NCBI GenBank assembly: GCA_041748655.1
Contig: JBGTCV010000136.1
Coordinates: 1 to 64,000, forward strand
DNA from: Leptofilum sp041748655
Lineage (GTDB): Bacteria; Chloroflexota; Anaerolineae; Promineifilales; Promineifilaceae
Direction of reading: 5' to 3'
Length of the DNA stretch: 64,000 nucleotides
The translations under genes were made by a program, and so were the position numbers. Below, one piece after another: positions 49,248 through 57,997 of the stretch. Within the stretch, counting starts at the first letter, position 1, and each line of letters starts with the position of its first letter. A model generated the notes under the pieces. That model saw nothing but the letters and a program-made list of their open reading frames with translations. It was not told the DNA's origin and searched no databases.

Positions 49248-49326
49248 GGGGAATTAGGGAATTAGGGAATTAGGGAATTAGAAGGAAGAGGGAAGAAGGT
49301 AGAAAAAATTCTACCTTCTTCTCTCT
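49248..49326. repeat. GGGAATTA tandem repeat and hairpin
   Basis: Four copies of GGGAATTA are followed by AGAAGGTAGAA/TTCTACCTTCT, a perfect 11-base stem with an AAAA loop. It lies between the start of the EamA gene and the end of the Calx-beta gene. Confidence 0.8.
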
Positions 49327-49330
49327 TATA

Positions 49331-51154
49331 TTAAGGAATGCCTATGGGCAGCGGCTGCGGGGCAACACGGATTAGAATTTCGGCGCTGTTGCCAGCGACT
49401 ACCTGGCTGTAATTCAGGAAGGGCACCACCACGCGCACGGCGCCTGCGGCGTTTACGGCCGTAAATCGGGCCACACCCGTCTCATTGGTATGCCCAAAGG
49501 CAATCAGCTGCCCGGTGCCGTTATCATAAAGCGCCACGGCCGCATTCACGATCCCTTCCGTGAGTTCTGGCAGGAAGTTGTTGTTGCTGTCGTAATAAAG
49601 CGTGACGTTAATGGTAGCCGCCTGCGTGCTGCCGCCAGCCGGGGTGGAAGTAGGTAACGGTTGGAACTGCACCACGGGCGGTGGGGCCGGGGTTGGCGTA
49701 AAAAAGACGGAATAATCAAACGTAGGCACCGGGGTGGGAAATTCAAACGTAGGTTGAGGCGTAATTGTGGCAACAAACCCGCCCGTACCACCCGTGCCAC
49801 CCGTGCCACCCGTAAACGCCGTGGTGGCGGTAGCGGTGGGCGTTGGGGTAGACTCTTCGGCCGTACAGGTCAGGCTGTATTCATGCAGCGCTGCTTCATC
49901 CAGCGGCGGGACATTCACCGGGCCAACTACAATGAACAGCCAGCCCGTGTAGGTAGACAAATAGCTCACCTTGCTGCCAAAATCCAGCCCACCAGGCACT
50001 TTATCATCATTGCCCAGCCAGGGATTAAACGGGTTGCCGTTGTTGTCCCAAAAAAGCATGTTGGTATCTGCCGCTGAACTGGCGGGAATAACCGTTTCGC
50101 AGGTGTAATAAATACCCGGCTTGATCCACATCTTGAAAATATCGGTGTCTTGGCTGCTGCCCAGCGTAGGCACAAAGTTCAACCCGCTGATTGTTTGTCC
50201 GGCAACGATCAGGCAGGCAGTGGCTATGGTGCTGTTAAATTCGCAGACGTCGGCATCTGCTGGAAAACCAGCCGGGGGGGTGGGGGTATTGGAAACCGAC
50301 GAATCAATGCCAAAACAGTACAGCTTGTTTACCGGATCTGTGGGCGTTTTGTTGGTGACGCGGGCGTAGTAATAGCCATCGGCATTGGCCGTAAAGCGCA
50401 CTTCAGAACGTGCCAGCCCAGGGGCGACGTCATCATTGCTGGCAATCAGCGCCTGGTTGGGGTTGTAGACATCCAGCACGGTATCCAACGCTGGGTTCAC
50501 ATTGGAAGTAGAAACGATGTAGGTAATGCCGGTTCGGCCCCACCATCGGAAGTAATCCTGGTCGCCTGGGGGGTAAAAAGTGAGGTTACAGAGGTCGGCG
50601 GCGTCTGCGGCCGTTTCGGCAGCCTGGCTGAAAGTATTGTTTGGCTCGTAGGCATCGGCAAACACCTGGGGTGTGGGGGTTGCGCCAGAGTCGTTGTCGG
50701 TGATGTTGATGGAGGCGACGCTGGGGGTGCCCAGGGTTGCGCTTATGGGGTTGAAGAGTTGCAGCAGGAACGTTTCGGTGCTTTCAACGACCGTATCATC
50801 AATAATAGGAATACTGATCTGTTTGGGGGTTGTATCGTTGATGCCAAAGGTAATAGTGCCACTGGTTGCAATATAGTCTGAGCCGGCAATGGCCGTACCA
50901 TTGGCCGTGGCATAGCTAACCGTAATCACTTCGGTGGGAGCGATGTCTACAATTACACTTAACGTTGCGTTACCGACCCCTTCAGAGACGGTTAAATTGG
51001 CATTGCTCAACCGCAGGGTGGGCAAGGTTTGTGCCTGTAGAGGGGCAGAAAGCTGGATAAGCCGAATGAATGCGAAAGCCGCAATGATGACGATGGCAAA
51101 GCTCATCAAAACCATTGCAGCTCGGGAGAATCGTTTGTTATGAGAACTTGTCAT
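49331..51154 (-). CDS. Secreted/surface protein with Calx-beta domain and B-type C-terminal domain
   Basis: A protein of about 607 residues with an N-terminal membrane segment (near 14-36) that may be a signal. A Calx-beta domain follows (V-S-E-G-V-G-N-A-T-L-S-V, G-S-D-Y-I-A-T-S-G-T-I-T-F, D-D-T-V-V-E-S-T-E-T-F). Two pre-peptidase-like beta regions (E-P-N-N-T-F-S-Q-A) come next, then a Thr/Pro and Gly-Gly-Thr low-complexity linker. The last domain resembles SdrD B or Cna-B (Y-Y-D-S-N-N-N-F-L). It is likely a cell-surface structural or adhesion protein. The ATG at 51154 has a GAGGA site. Confidence 0.83.
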   Translation of the reverse strand: MTSSHNKRFSRAAMVLMSFAIVIIAAFAFIRLIQLSAPLQAQTLPTLRLSNANLTVSEGVGNATLSVIVDIAPTEVITVSYATANGTAIAGSDYIATSGTITFGINDTTPKQISIPIIDDTVVESTETFLLQLFNPISATLGTPSVASINITDNDSGATPTPQVFADAYEPNNTFSQAAETAADAADLCNLTFYPPGDQDYFRWWGRTGITYIVSTSNVNPALDTVLDVYNPNQALIASNDDVAPGLARSEVRFTANADGYYYARVTNKTPTDPVNKLYCFGIDSSVSNTPTPPAGFPADADVCEFNSTIATACLIVAGQTISGLNFVPTLGSSQDTDIFKMWIKPGIYYTCETVIPASSAADTNMLFWDNNGNPFNPWLGNDDKVPGGLDFGSKVSYLSTYTGWLFIVVGPVNVPPLDEAALHEYSLTCTAEESTPTPTATATTAFTGGTGGTGGTGGFVATITPQPTFEFPTPVPTFDYSVFFTPTPAPPPVVQFQPLPTSTPAGGSTQAATINVTLYYDSNNNFLPELTEGIVNAAVALYDNGTGQLIAFGHTNETGVARFTAVNAAGAVRVVVPFLNYSQVVAGNSAEILIRVAPQPLPIGIP

Positions 51155-51327
51155 GTTGTCCTCACTCAGCCTTAAAGATGAGGGGGGCGGGGAAATTTCG
51201 ATACAGTCAGGTTTCAAACCGCCATTTAGTAAACATAATGTCAAAATTCATCTATTCTTACAGAACAAGAGGATTATAAGGAGTGTGGAAAACAATAGCA
51301 AGTATGGGCCAAGCGGTTGGCAATTAG

Positions 51328-51361
51328 AAACAAAACGGCCGTTCCCACGGGAACGGCCGTT
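51328..51361 (-). terminator. clpP terminator built from two ACGGCCGT palindromes
   Basis: AACGGCCGTTCCC (51334-51346) pairs perfectly with GGGAACGGCCGTT (51349-51361). On the minus strand TTTTGTTTC follows, 24 bases after the clpP stop. Confidence 0.8.
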
Positions 51362-51384
51362 GCAATACCAAAACGTGTTACCAA

Positions 51385-51987
51385 TTAAGCCTTTTGGCCC
51401 TTTAATACCTCATCGACCAAACCATACTCTACAGCTTGCTGGGCATCCATATAAATGTCCCGATCCGTATCCTCTTCAATACGCTCAATCGACTGCCCCG
51501 TGTGCTTGGAAAGAATATCGTTCAACGACGTGCGCAGGCGCAAAATCTCCCGCGCCTGAATCTCAATATCCGATGCCTGCCCCTGAGCCCCGCCCAACGG
51601 CTGGTGCATATGAATGGTTGCATTCGGCAGCGCATAGCGCATCCCTTTTGTGCCCGCCGTTAGCAAAATCGTGCCGAAGCTGGCCGTAAAACCTACCGCA
51701 ACTGTAGAAACCGGACATTCAATCTGCTGCATGGTGTCGTAAATCGCCATGCCGGAGTACACCTGCCCACCGGGGCTGTTGATGTACATGCTAATCGGCT
51801 TGCTGGAATCCTCACGGGCCAGATAAAGCAGCTGGGCCACAATCAAGTTGGCAATCTGGTCATTGATGGGCGTGCCCAACATAATGATCCGGTTTTTTAA
51901 AAGCAAAGAAAAAATATCGTAAGCGCGTTCACCACGACCGTCTGTTTCAAGCACCATGGGGACAAGCGACGTTGGCAAATTCATCAT
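51385..51987 (-). CDS. clpP: ATP-dependent Clp protease proteolytic subunit
   Basis: A 200-residue serine protease subunit. Catalytic residues: S103 in T-A-S-F-G, H128 in H-M-H-Q-P-L-G-G, and an Asp in the late D-T-D-R-D-I-Y-M-D. Tetradecamers work with ClpX or ClpA, neither of which is in the window. It lies downstream of tig on the same strand (the tig-clpP order is common). An in-frame ATG one codon later is possible. A palindrome-based terminator follows. Confidence 0.97.
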   Translation of the reverse strand: MMNLPTSLVPMVLETDGRGERAYDIFSLLLKNRIIMLGTPINDQIANLIVAQLLYLAREDSSKPISMYINSPGGQVYSGMAIYDTMQQIECPVSTVAVGFTASFGTILLTAGTKGMRYALPNATIHMHQPLGGAQGQASDIEIQAREILRLRTSLNDILSKHTGQSIERIEEDTDRDIYMDAQQAVEYGLVDEVLKGQKA

Positions 51988-52158
51988 GAGTTAGTCGTCT
52001 CCTAAAAATGACGTCGTACTGGCAATGGTGACAAAGTAACCTGTTTACCAACAGCAGCTGTATTAAATAGTCACCGAAGCCAGCGCAGCTGCTAAAAGCA
52101 ACCTGCATTAGACAATAAAACAATGGCCGGAGTTTAGCCCGCTCCCGTTAGATTTACG

Positions 52159-53757
52159 TTATTCTACTTCGGTCTCTTTAGCTTCTGCTAATGCCTCGTC
52201 TTCAGCCTCAGTTTTTTCGTCAGTTTCTTCATCAGCTGCGGCAGCTGCGGCTTCAACTTCCGTGATTTGGGACGCTTCTGCGACCTCTGCCTCTTCTTCG
52301 GCAGCTTCTTCAACAGCTTCTTCAGCGTCTGCTGCTGCTTCTAGCTGCTCTAATTCAGCTAAATCTGGGGCATTGCCCGTGAGAACGGCCGTAATACGTT
52401 CGTAAGCCTTTTCCATAAGCACTTCGCTGCTAAGCATTTCAAAGGCAGGCCCCTGACGATAATAATCGCGCATTCCTTGTGTCAAAGCTTCGTTATCGCC
52501 AAATTGCCCAACCCGCTCATCGATCGCTGCATTTATATCTTCTTCGGATATGCGCAGCTTCTCATCGAAGATGAACTGGCGCAGTGCCAGCTGGCGTCTG
52601 AGCTGCTCTTCGGCCCCTTCGCGGAAGTTTTCACGCAGCTGGTCTTCCTGGGAATTTTGCAGCTGCAAGAAATCTTCCCAGCTCCAACCAGCACGAGTGA
52701 CCTGATTCTTGAAGTTTTTCAGCATCCCGTCAATCTCGTCTTCAATGGCCGCTGGCGGATAAACAATGGTGGCGTCAGTCAGCAAATCATCAATCATCCC
52801 TTCAATGAGGCTGTTTTTCGCTTCACCTTCGGCATTGGTTTGCAGCTCTTTCTGGATCGAGTCACGCAGCTCTTCTAGCGTTTCAAAGGTGCCTTCCAGC
52901 TTGGCCAGCTCATCGTCCAGCGGGGGCAAGTTGCGGCTGCGCACATCCAGCACACTAACGGTAAAGGTGGCTGTACGCCCGGCAAGCTCGGCTTCCTCAA
53001 AATCTTCGGCGAAGGTGAGGGTGAACGTTTTCTCATCCCCGGCAGACATGCCGACGATGTTGTTGACAAACGCCTCACCCCAGAATATCTGGTCGGCTTC
53101 CATAACCAGCTCGACATTCTCGCTGTTAAAAATGATATTGTCTTCTGGTGTTTGGAAGCTGTTTGTTTCGGTGTCGGCGTCGGTGGATTCGGCCGTTTCT
53201 GCCTCGCCATCTTCCGCTTCTTCTGTTTCATCGGCTGGCAGCAGTTCACCCTTGCCACTCAGGTTCACCATATCGCCCACTTCCACCGGGCGCTCCACGT
53301 TTTCCAACGTTTGGTGCCGCGCTTGAATCCGCTCCAGTGCTTCGGCAATAGCTTCCTCGGTAATCTCAACCGGTTCAATCTCTTTGCGCAGCTCGCGGTA
53401 GTTGCCCAGCGTCACCTCTGGCATCAGCGGGATGGTGAATTTCAGCACCAGCGGCTCTAATTCCATATCATCAAAATTAGCCGGGGCGTAAATTTCCGGG
53501 TTTACCTCATCCAGCGCTTCCGTAAACAGACCTTGCAGCATATCTTCAACCGCTTCGGTGCGCAGAGCTTCCCTTCCCAGCCGTTTGAGCAGCACGGGGT
53601 ATGGCGCTTTGCCTTTGCGGAAGCCAGGGATGTTTACTTCCTTGGCCAGCTTGCGGGCGGTTTGCCGCATCTGTTTTTCGACACGCTCTTCTGGGACTTC
53701 AATAGTCATTAAAAGCTGTCGTTGGTCATCTTGTTCTGTTTGAATTTTTAGCGTCAC
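52159..53757 (-). CDS. tig: Trigger factor, ribosome-bound chaperone/prolyl isomerase
   Basis: A 532-residue trigger factor, longer than the usual 430-450. The ribosome-binding loop is G-F-R-K-G-K-A-P (residues 45-52). The FKBP-type domain is interrupted at about 174-212 by an acidic insert rich in Glu, Ala, Asp and Thr. The last 70 residues are another Glu/Ala tail. The SurA-like helical chaperone domain lies between. The start is GTG with a GAGGTAG site. The two acidic segments are unusual. It lies upstream of clpP. Confidence 0.95.
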   Translation of the reverse strand: MTLKIQTEQDDQRQLLMTIEVPEERVEKQMRQTARKLAKEVNIPGFRKGKAPYPVLLKRLGREALRTEAVEDMLQGLFTEALDEVNPEIYAPANFDDMELEPLVLKFTIPLMPEVTLGNYRELRKEIEPVEITEEAIAEALERIQARHQTLENVERPVEVGDMVNLSGKGELLPADETEEAEDGEAETAESTDADTETNSFQTPEDNIIFNSENVELVMEADQIFWGEAFVNNIVGMSAGDEKTFTLTFAEDFEEAELAGRTATFTVSVLDVRSRNLPPLDDELAKLEGTFETLEELRDSIQKELQTNAEGEAKNSLIEGMIDDLLTDATIVYPPAAIEDEIDGMLKNFKNQVTRAGWSWEDFLQLQNSQEDQLRENFREGAEEQLRRQLALRQFIFDEKLRISEEDINAAIDERVGQFGDNEALTQGMRDYYRQGPAFEMLSSEVLMEKAYERITAVLTGNAPDLAELEQLEAAADAEEAVEEAAEEEAEVAEASQITEVEAAAAAADEETDEKTEAEDEALAEAKETEVE

Positions 53758-53771
53758 GAGCTACCTCTCAA

Positions 53772-53808
53772 AAAAAATTAAAGCGTTGCCGGGGCAGCAA
53801 CGCTTTTT
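53772..53808. terminator. Terminator between tRNA-Leu and tig
   Basis: AAAGCGTTGC and GCAACGCTTT form a perfect 10-base stem with a 7-base loop. On the minus strand it is followed by AATTTTTTT, on the plus strand by TT. It ends the tRNA-Leu transcript. Confidence 0.85.
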
Positions 53809-53824
53809 GTCTCTTAAAAAAAAG

Positions 53825-53906
53825 TGGGGATGGAGGGACTTGAACCCACACGCCTTGCGGCACATGATTCTAAGTCATGCGCGTCTGCCAATTCCGCCAC
53901 ATCCCC
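53825..53906 (-). tRNA. tRNA-Leu (anticodon TAG)
   Basis: On the minus strand the acceptor GGGGATG pairs with CATCCCC. The D arm starts GCGGAATTGGCAGACGC, and the anticodon stem CATGA/TCATG holds CTTAGAA with anticodon TAG. A long variable arm TGCCGCAAGGCG marks a class II tRNA. The T arm has GGTTCAAGTCC and the discriminator is A. CCA is not encoded. Confidence 0.96.
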
Positions 53907-53918
53907 AGCAAGCTAGTA

Positions 53919-53946
53919 ATTATACCACTGGAAGGATCATTGCCAA
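53919..53946 (-). promoter_or_regulatory. Promoter of tRNA-Leu
   Basis: On the minus strand TTGGCA (53946-53941), a 16-base spacer, and TATAAT (53924-53919). Confidence 0.72.
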
Positions 53947-54022
53947 GCAGGGTTGCCGGTTGCTGATTTTGGGGGTAACGTTCCACATCCTGCTAACTGA
54001 ATTTCATCACAGGGAGGTTTTG

Positions 54023-55420
54023 ATGGGTACCTTGTTGGTTAAGAATACGGCCGTTCTCGTCACCATGGACAATGAGCGGCGCGAAATTACCAATGGCGGG
54101 CTGTTTGTGCGGGACGGCGTCATTGAACAGGTAGGGGTAACGGCTGAACTGCCAGAAACGGCCGATTCCATTCTCGATTTAAGTGGGCATGTGGTTTTGC
54201 CGGGGCTGGTCAACACCCACCACCATCTGTACCAGAGCCTGACCCGCGTCCTGGCTCAGGACCATAATTTGTTCGACTGGCTCACCACGCTCTACCCCAT
54301 CTGGGCCAATCTCAGCGACGAAGCGATTTATGTGAGCACCATCACCGGGCTGGCCGAGCTGGCCCTCTCTGGCTGCACCACCAGCAGTGACCACCTCTAC
54401 ATCTTCCCCAACGATTGCACCCTGGACAGCCAGATTCGCGCCGCGCAAGAGATTGGCGTGCGCTTCCATGCCGCTCGTGGCTCCATGTCGCTGGGGGAAA
54501 GTGATGGCGGTTTACCTCCCGACCGGGTTACGGAAGATGAGGCGTTCATTCTGAAGGACAGCCAGCGCCTCATCGAAACCTACCACGACGCCAGCCGTCA
54601 CGCCATGCTGCGGGTGGTGTTGGCCCCCTGCTCCCCCTTCTCCGTCACGGCCGACCTAATGCGCGAATCGGCCAATCTGGCCCGCGCCTACGGCGTGCGG
54701 CTGCACACCCACCTGGCCGAAACGCTGGAAGAAGAAGAGTTTTGCCTGCAAACCTTTGGCCTGCGCCCTGTGCCCTACGTGGAGTCGCTGGGCTGGACGG
54801 GTGACGATGTGTGGCACGCCCACTGCGTCCATATGAGCCAGCCAGAAATCGATCTGTTTGGCCAAACCCACACGGGCGTGGCCCACTGCCCCAACAGCAA
54901 TATGCGTCTGGCCAGCGGCATCGCCCTGGTTTTGGCCTGGCAGGCTGCGGGCGTACCGGTGGGGCTGGGGGTCGATGGCTCTGCCTCCAACGATGGCGGC
55001 CATTTGCTGGCCGAAGCGCGGCAGGCGATGCTGCTCCAGCGGGTTGCCCCACACCGCTACCTGAGCGAAGCGCCGGGCGGGCGGGGCGGCTTTGGCGGCC
55101 GTCCGGATGCGATGACGGCGCGGCAGGCGCTGGAGCTAGGTACGCGGGGCGGGGCGGCCGTTTTAGGCCGAGACGACATCGGTTACCTGGCACCCGGCAT
55201 GAGCGCCGACTTTATTGCCCTCAATTTGAACCAGCTGGCCTTCTCTGGGGCACTGCATGATCCAGTAGCGGCCGTTGTGCTGTGCCAGCCACCCACGGTC
55301 GATTATTCGGTGATCAATGGCAAAATTGTGGTGGAAAAGGGGCAGCTCACCACCGTTGATCTGCCACCCCACCTGGAAAAGCACAACAAAATTGCCGCCA
55401 GGATGATTCGAGATGAATAA
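54023..55420 (+). CDS. 8-oxoguanine deaminase-type amidohydrolase
   Basis: A 465-residue metal-dependent amidohydrolase. Metal motif N-T-H-H-H-L-Y-Q-S-L-T-R, then S-S-D-H-L-Y-I-F-P, R-G-S-M-S-L-G-E-S-D-G-G-L-P-P-D, H-T-H-L-A-E-T and a late G-V-D-G-S-A-S-N-D. The E-S-D-G-G-L-P-P-D segment is shared by 8-oxoguanine deaminases and by hydroxyatrazine hydrolase (AtzB). GGGAGG precedes the ATG at 54023; a longer frame would cross the tRNA gene and is rejected. The next gene is a tandem Nudix protein, which supports a role in oxidised purine clearance. Hydroxyatrazine-type activity is the alternative. Confidence 0.88.
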   Translation: MGTLLVKNTAVLVTMDNERREITNGGLFVRDGVIEQVGVTAELPETADSILDLSGHVVLPGLVNTHHHLYQSLTRVLAQDHNLFDWLTTLYPIWANLSDEAIYVSTITGLAELALSGCTTSSDHLYIFPNDCTLDSQIRAAQEIGVRFHAARGSMSLGESDGGLPPDRVTEDEAFILKDSQRLIETYHDASRHAMLRVVLAPCSPFSVTADLMRESANLARAYGVRLHTHLAETLEEEEFCLQTFGLRPVPYVESLGWTGDDVWHAHCVHMSQPEIDLFGQTHTGVAHCPNSNMRLASGIALVLAWQAAGVPVGLGVDGSASNDGGHLLAEARQAMLLQRVAPHRYLSEAPGGRGGFGGRPDAMTARQALELGTRGGAAVLGRDDIGYLAPGMSADFIALNLNQLAFSGALHDPVAAVVLCQPPTVDYSVINGKIVVEKGQLTTVDLPPHLEKHNKIAARMIRDE

Positions 55421-55429
55421 AGGGGAGTA

Positions 55430-55473
55430 GAGATTAGAGAGTGGAGATTGCCCAATCTCCACTCTCTAATCTC
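55430..55473. repeat. Perfect 21-base inverted repeat, GGAGATT family
   Basis: 55430-55450 and 55453-55473 are exact reverse complements with a two-base loop. It starts 9 bases after the deaminase stop and ends 14 bases before the Nudix start. Confidence 0.88.
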
Positions 55474-55487
55474 CTCCATACTAAATT

Positions 55488-56420
55488 ATGCGTTTTACTG
55501 CCAGCACCCTTGTTACCAACGCCGATGGGCAGCTTTTGTTAATTGAGCGGCACGATATTCGCACCTTTGATCTGCCTGGCGGGGGGCTGGATTGTGGTGA
55601 GCTGCCTACGGAAGCGGCCGTTCGGGAAACGTTTGAGGAGACGGGGCTGCGGATACGGCCGTCTCAACTCCTGGGCCTCTACCACTGGCCCAACGAACCC
55701 AACGCCTACCTCTCGTTTTACTTTCGCGGCGAGCTGCTCGGCGGCGCTATCCAGACTTCTGAAGAAACCCCCAGCGTTGCTTTTTTTGCCGCCAACCAGC
55801 TGCCCCGGCGCATCCTGCCGCTGCACCGGCAGCGCATCTGGCGCAGTCTCACCCACGCCGTAGAACAGCCCATCTGGCTTACCCAACCAATGACCTTCAC
55901 CCAAAAGGTGGGCAAGGTGATTCTGGGCAGGCTCATCTTCCCGGTGATGCGCTGGCGGCGACGCCGGGCGGGCAAGCCGCCGTGGGGTGAACCGCCACCC
56001 TGGCGCATGGGGGCGTTTACCATTATTCGCAACGGAACGGGGGCGGTGCTGTGGGTCAAGCGTACTGACCGGGACGTGTGGAATTTACCCGGTGGTGGGG
56101 CAGAAAATGAGGAACCGCCGTGGGAAACGGCCGTTCGCGAAACCTACGAAGAAACGGGCTGCCGGGTGCGTCTATGTGAACTCACCAGCGTCAACAGCTA
56201 TACCGATGAGCCGAATCTCACCTTCAACTTCACTGCTGAGATCATTAGCGGGCAGCTGACGACCGGGCCAGAAGCCGCCGGCTTTGCTTGGTTCCTGCCG
56301 GGCCAGGAGCCAGACAACGCCGCTCCCCAGCACTGCGAACGGGTAGCCGACGCCGGTAATTCTTCAAATGGCGTGATTTTTCGGAAGCAGGACGGCCGTA
56401 TTCAAAACAATCAGATTTAG
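55488..56420 (+). CDS. Tandem-domain Nudix hydrolase
   Basis: A 310-residue protein with two complete Nudix domains. The first box is G-G-L-D-C-G-E with R-E-T-F-E-E-T-G (residues about 31-53). The second is G-G-A-E-N-E-E with R-E-T-Y-E-E-T-G (about 205-226). Both keep the metal-binding R-E-x-x-E-E-x-G core. A short basic linker (W-R-R-R-R-A-G-K) joins the domains. Nudix enzymes clean oxidised or odd nucleotides, or act on sugar-nucleotides. The upstream 8-oxoguanine-deaminase-like gene suggests 8-oxo-dGTP or a related substrate. No ribosome site is visible. Confidence 0.88.
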   Translation: MRFTASTLVTNADGQLLLIERHDIRTFDLPGGGLDCGELPTEAAVRETFEETGLRIRPSQLLGLYHWPNEPNAYLSFYFRGELLGGAIQTSEETPSVAFFAANQLPRRILPLHRQRIWRSLTHAVEQPIWLTQPMTFTQKVGKVILGRLIFPVMRWRRRRAGKPPWGEPPPWRMGAFTIIRNGTGAVLWVKRTDRDVWNLPGGGAENEEPPWETAVRETYEETGCRVRLCELTSVNSYTDEPNLTFNFTAEIISGQLTTGPEAAGFAWFLPGQEPDNAAPQHCERVADAGNSSNGVIFRKQDGRIQNNQI

Positions 56421-56773
56421 TCCAGACGCTAACGCATCCCCGACAGGGCAATCGCATGAAAGCAAATTATCGCCCAACCCGCCAGGCCGTGAACGACCTG
56501 GCTACAAGATGAAAGCCCCAGTTGTGGTTCAAAAATTAATTCGGGTAATAAACTTGTCATGCTGAGGTCCTCCGAAGCATCCCGCCCGCTTAATAACCAG
56601 GGAAACTTTGGTTCTCCCAAAGCACCCGCCATCTGCTCCTTGCGGGATTCTTCGCTTCGCTCAGAATGACAACAGAGAGCGCAGAGATTTCTCCTTTATT
56701 TTCTCTGCGATCTCGGCGTTCTCTGCGGTTAAATAATTTTTGTCAGTCAATCAGCTAATCCGTGGCTAAAAAA
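56421..56773. other. Intergenic gap Nudix-MEMO with a dispersed repeat
   Basis: About 350 bases with no gene. A repeat element fills 56556-56670. A GCAGAGATTTCTC/CTCTGCGATC dyad of the CTCTGCG family follows at about 56679-56729. Confidence 0.7.
56556..56670. repeat. Dispersed GTCATGCTGAG...CTCAGAATGAC element
   Basis: GTCATGCTGAG at one end and CTCAGAATGAC at the other make imperfect inverted termini. Internal GAAGCATCCCG and CGGGATTCTTCGCTTCG words pair too. Elements with this text are familiar to me from intergenic DNA of many bacteria, but I could not search for them here. Confidence 0.6.
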
Positions 56774-57997
56774 TCACTCCAGCAGAATACCGGCGATGGA
56801 GACGAGGGAGTGGTTGTCGTCGTCGGCGGGGCAGTGGTCGTAGGCGACCTGAACGCCTTCGGTGGCTTGCAGGTAGCGCAGCATGAGGTAGATGGAGGAG
56901 AAGCCGCACACCTTGTTGCGGTCTTCGACGGCGGCAATCTGGTCATAAAAGCTGGCGTCGTCGCCGCGAATGATGGCCTGGACCAGATTGTGGTCGGTCT
57001 GGCGCAGGGCGGTGCGACGGCCGTTGTCCATCGTGTAGTCGTCGCCAAAGGCGGGGCCGACGTGGGCAAAGTCTACCGAGGCGACGGTGAGCACTTTCTT
57101 CCCGGCGGTGGCGCTCTGCAGGGTGGCAACGGCCGTTTCTAACAACTCATTTTCTGCAGGATGTGCCCCATTCATCACAAAATGGTGAAACGAACCGCAT
57201 AAAATCGGTACCATCGGCCGGGGGTTTACCCCAGCTTGCTGGTAAATATAGTGCAGCCAGACGGCCGAAAGCTCAATCGAATGTTCGCGGCGGTGGTGCA
57301 GCTCCTCGGCAAAGGCGGCTTCTTCGCCGATGGCGCTGGCCAGGCTGTCTACCAGTGCCGTGTCGGTGGGCAGGACGCCGTAAGGGGTGGCGTACGGCTG
57401 GCGAGTCAGGGTGAAGGTACCCGCGCCGCCGTTGTGGTCGGTGCCCAGAATGATGACGAGATCGGCTTCGAGAACGGCCGTTTTGGCCCGCTGCCACACC
57501 TTCGAATACACTTTCCCGCCCCGCTGATAATCAATATGGGGTGAAATAATCGCCCGGCCGCGCCACGGCTGCCAGCCGTTCAGATTATCTTCTGCGCCGT
57601 ACTCATCCAGCATCATGGTGAGCTGGTGCGGGTTGGCCGGGTAGCTGAGGTCGGCCAGGGTGGGGGGGCGATGGGGCTGGCTGCGGAATTCGGCTTTTTG
57701 CTTGGCCAGCGCCTGCCGGGCGCGGTCGTTGTCGAACAGGCAGGCGGCGTCTAGTTGGGCCAGCGCCTGCTCAGTAATGCTGAATTCGAGCGGTTGGCCG
57801 ATGTGGCGGCAAAAGTCGGCGTGGATTTCCTGCGGGGTGCGGCTGCCGTCGCAAAAGATGAGCAGTTGGGCCAGGGCAGGCGGCATGATGAGCTGTTCGC
57901 TGGACAGCGCCAGCGGGTCGCGCAGATACCACATCTGTTCCCCCTGATGGTAAACTGGTTGGAAATCGAGCTGGCGCAGGCGTGGTTTTTTGGACAA
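56774..57997 (-). CDS. AmmeMemoRadiSam system protein B (MEMO family)
   Basis: A 407-residue protein. The C-terminal 270 residues are a MEMO domain: S-P-H-I-D-Y-Q-R-G-G (metal His), G-T-D-H-N-G-G, H-R-R-E-H-S-I-E and S-V-D-F-A-H-V-G, as in MEMO1-type proteins. The first 120 residues form a separate domain with a winged-helix look. MEMO often sits beside AMMECR1 and radical SAM genes; neither partner is in the window. The start is TTG with AAGGAG at the right distance. The reaction is unknown. Confidence 0.88.
   Translation of the reverse strand: MSKKPRLRQLDFQPVYHQGEQMWYLRDPLALSSEQLIMPPALAQLLIFCDGSRTPQEIHADFCRHIGQPLEFSITEQALAQLDAACLFDNDRARQALAKQKAEFRSQPHRPPTLADLSYPANPHQLTMMLDEYGAEDNLNGWQPWRGRAIISPHIDYQRGGKVYSKVWQRAKTAVLEADLVIILGTDHNGGAGTFTLTRQPYATPYGVLPTDTALVDSLASAIGEEAAFAEELHHRREHSIELSAVWLHYIYQQAGVNPRPMVPILCGSFHHFVMNGAHPAENELLETAVATLQSATAGKKVLTVASVDFAHVGPAFGDDYTMDNGRRTALRQTDHNLVQAIIRGDDASFYDQIAAVEDRNKVCGFSSIYLMLRYLQATEGVQVAYDHCPADDDNHSLVSIAGILLE

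Noticed and set aside
53786..54022. Upstream extension of the 8-oxoguanine deaminase gene
   Set aside because: The frame is open but crosses tRNA-Leu and the tRNA promoter; ATG 54023 has a good ribosome site.
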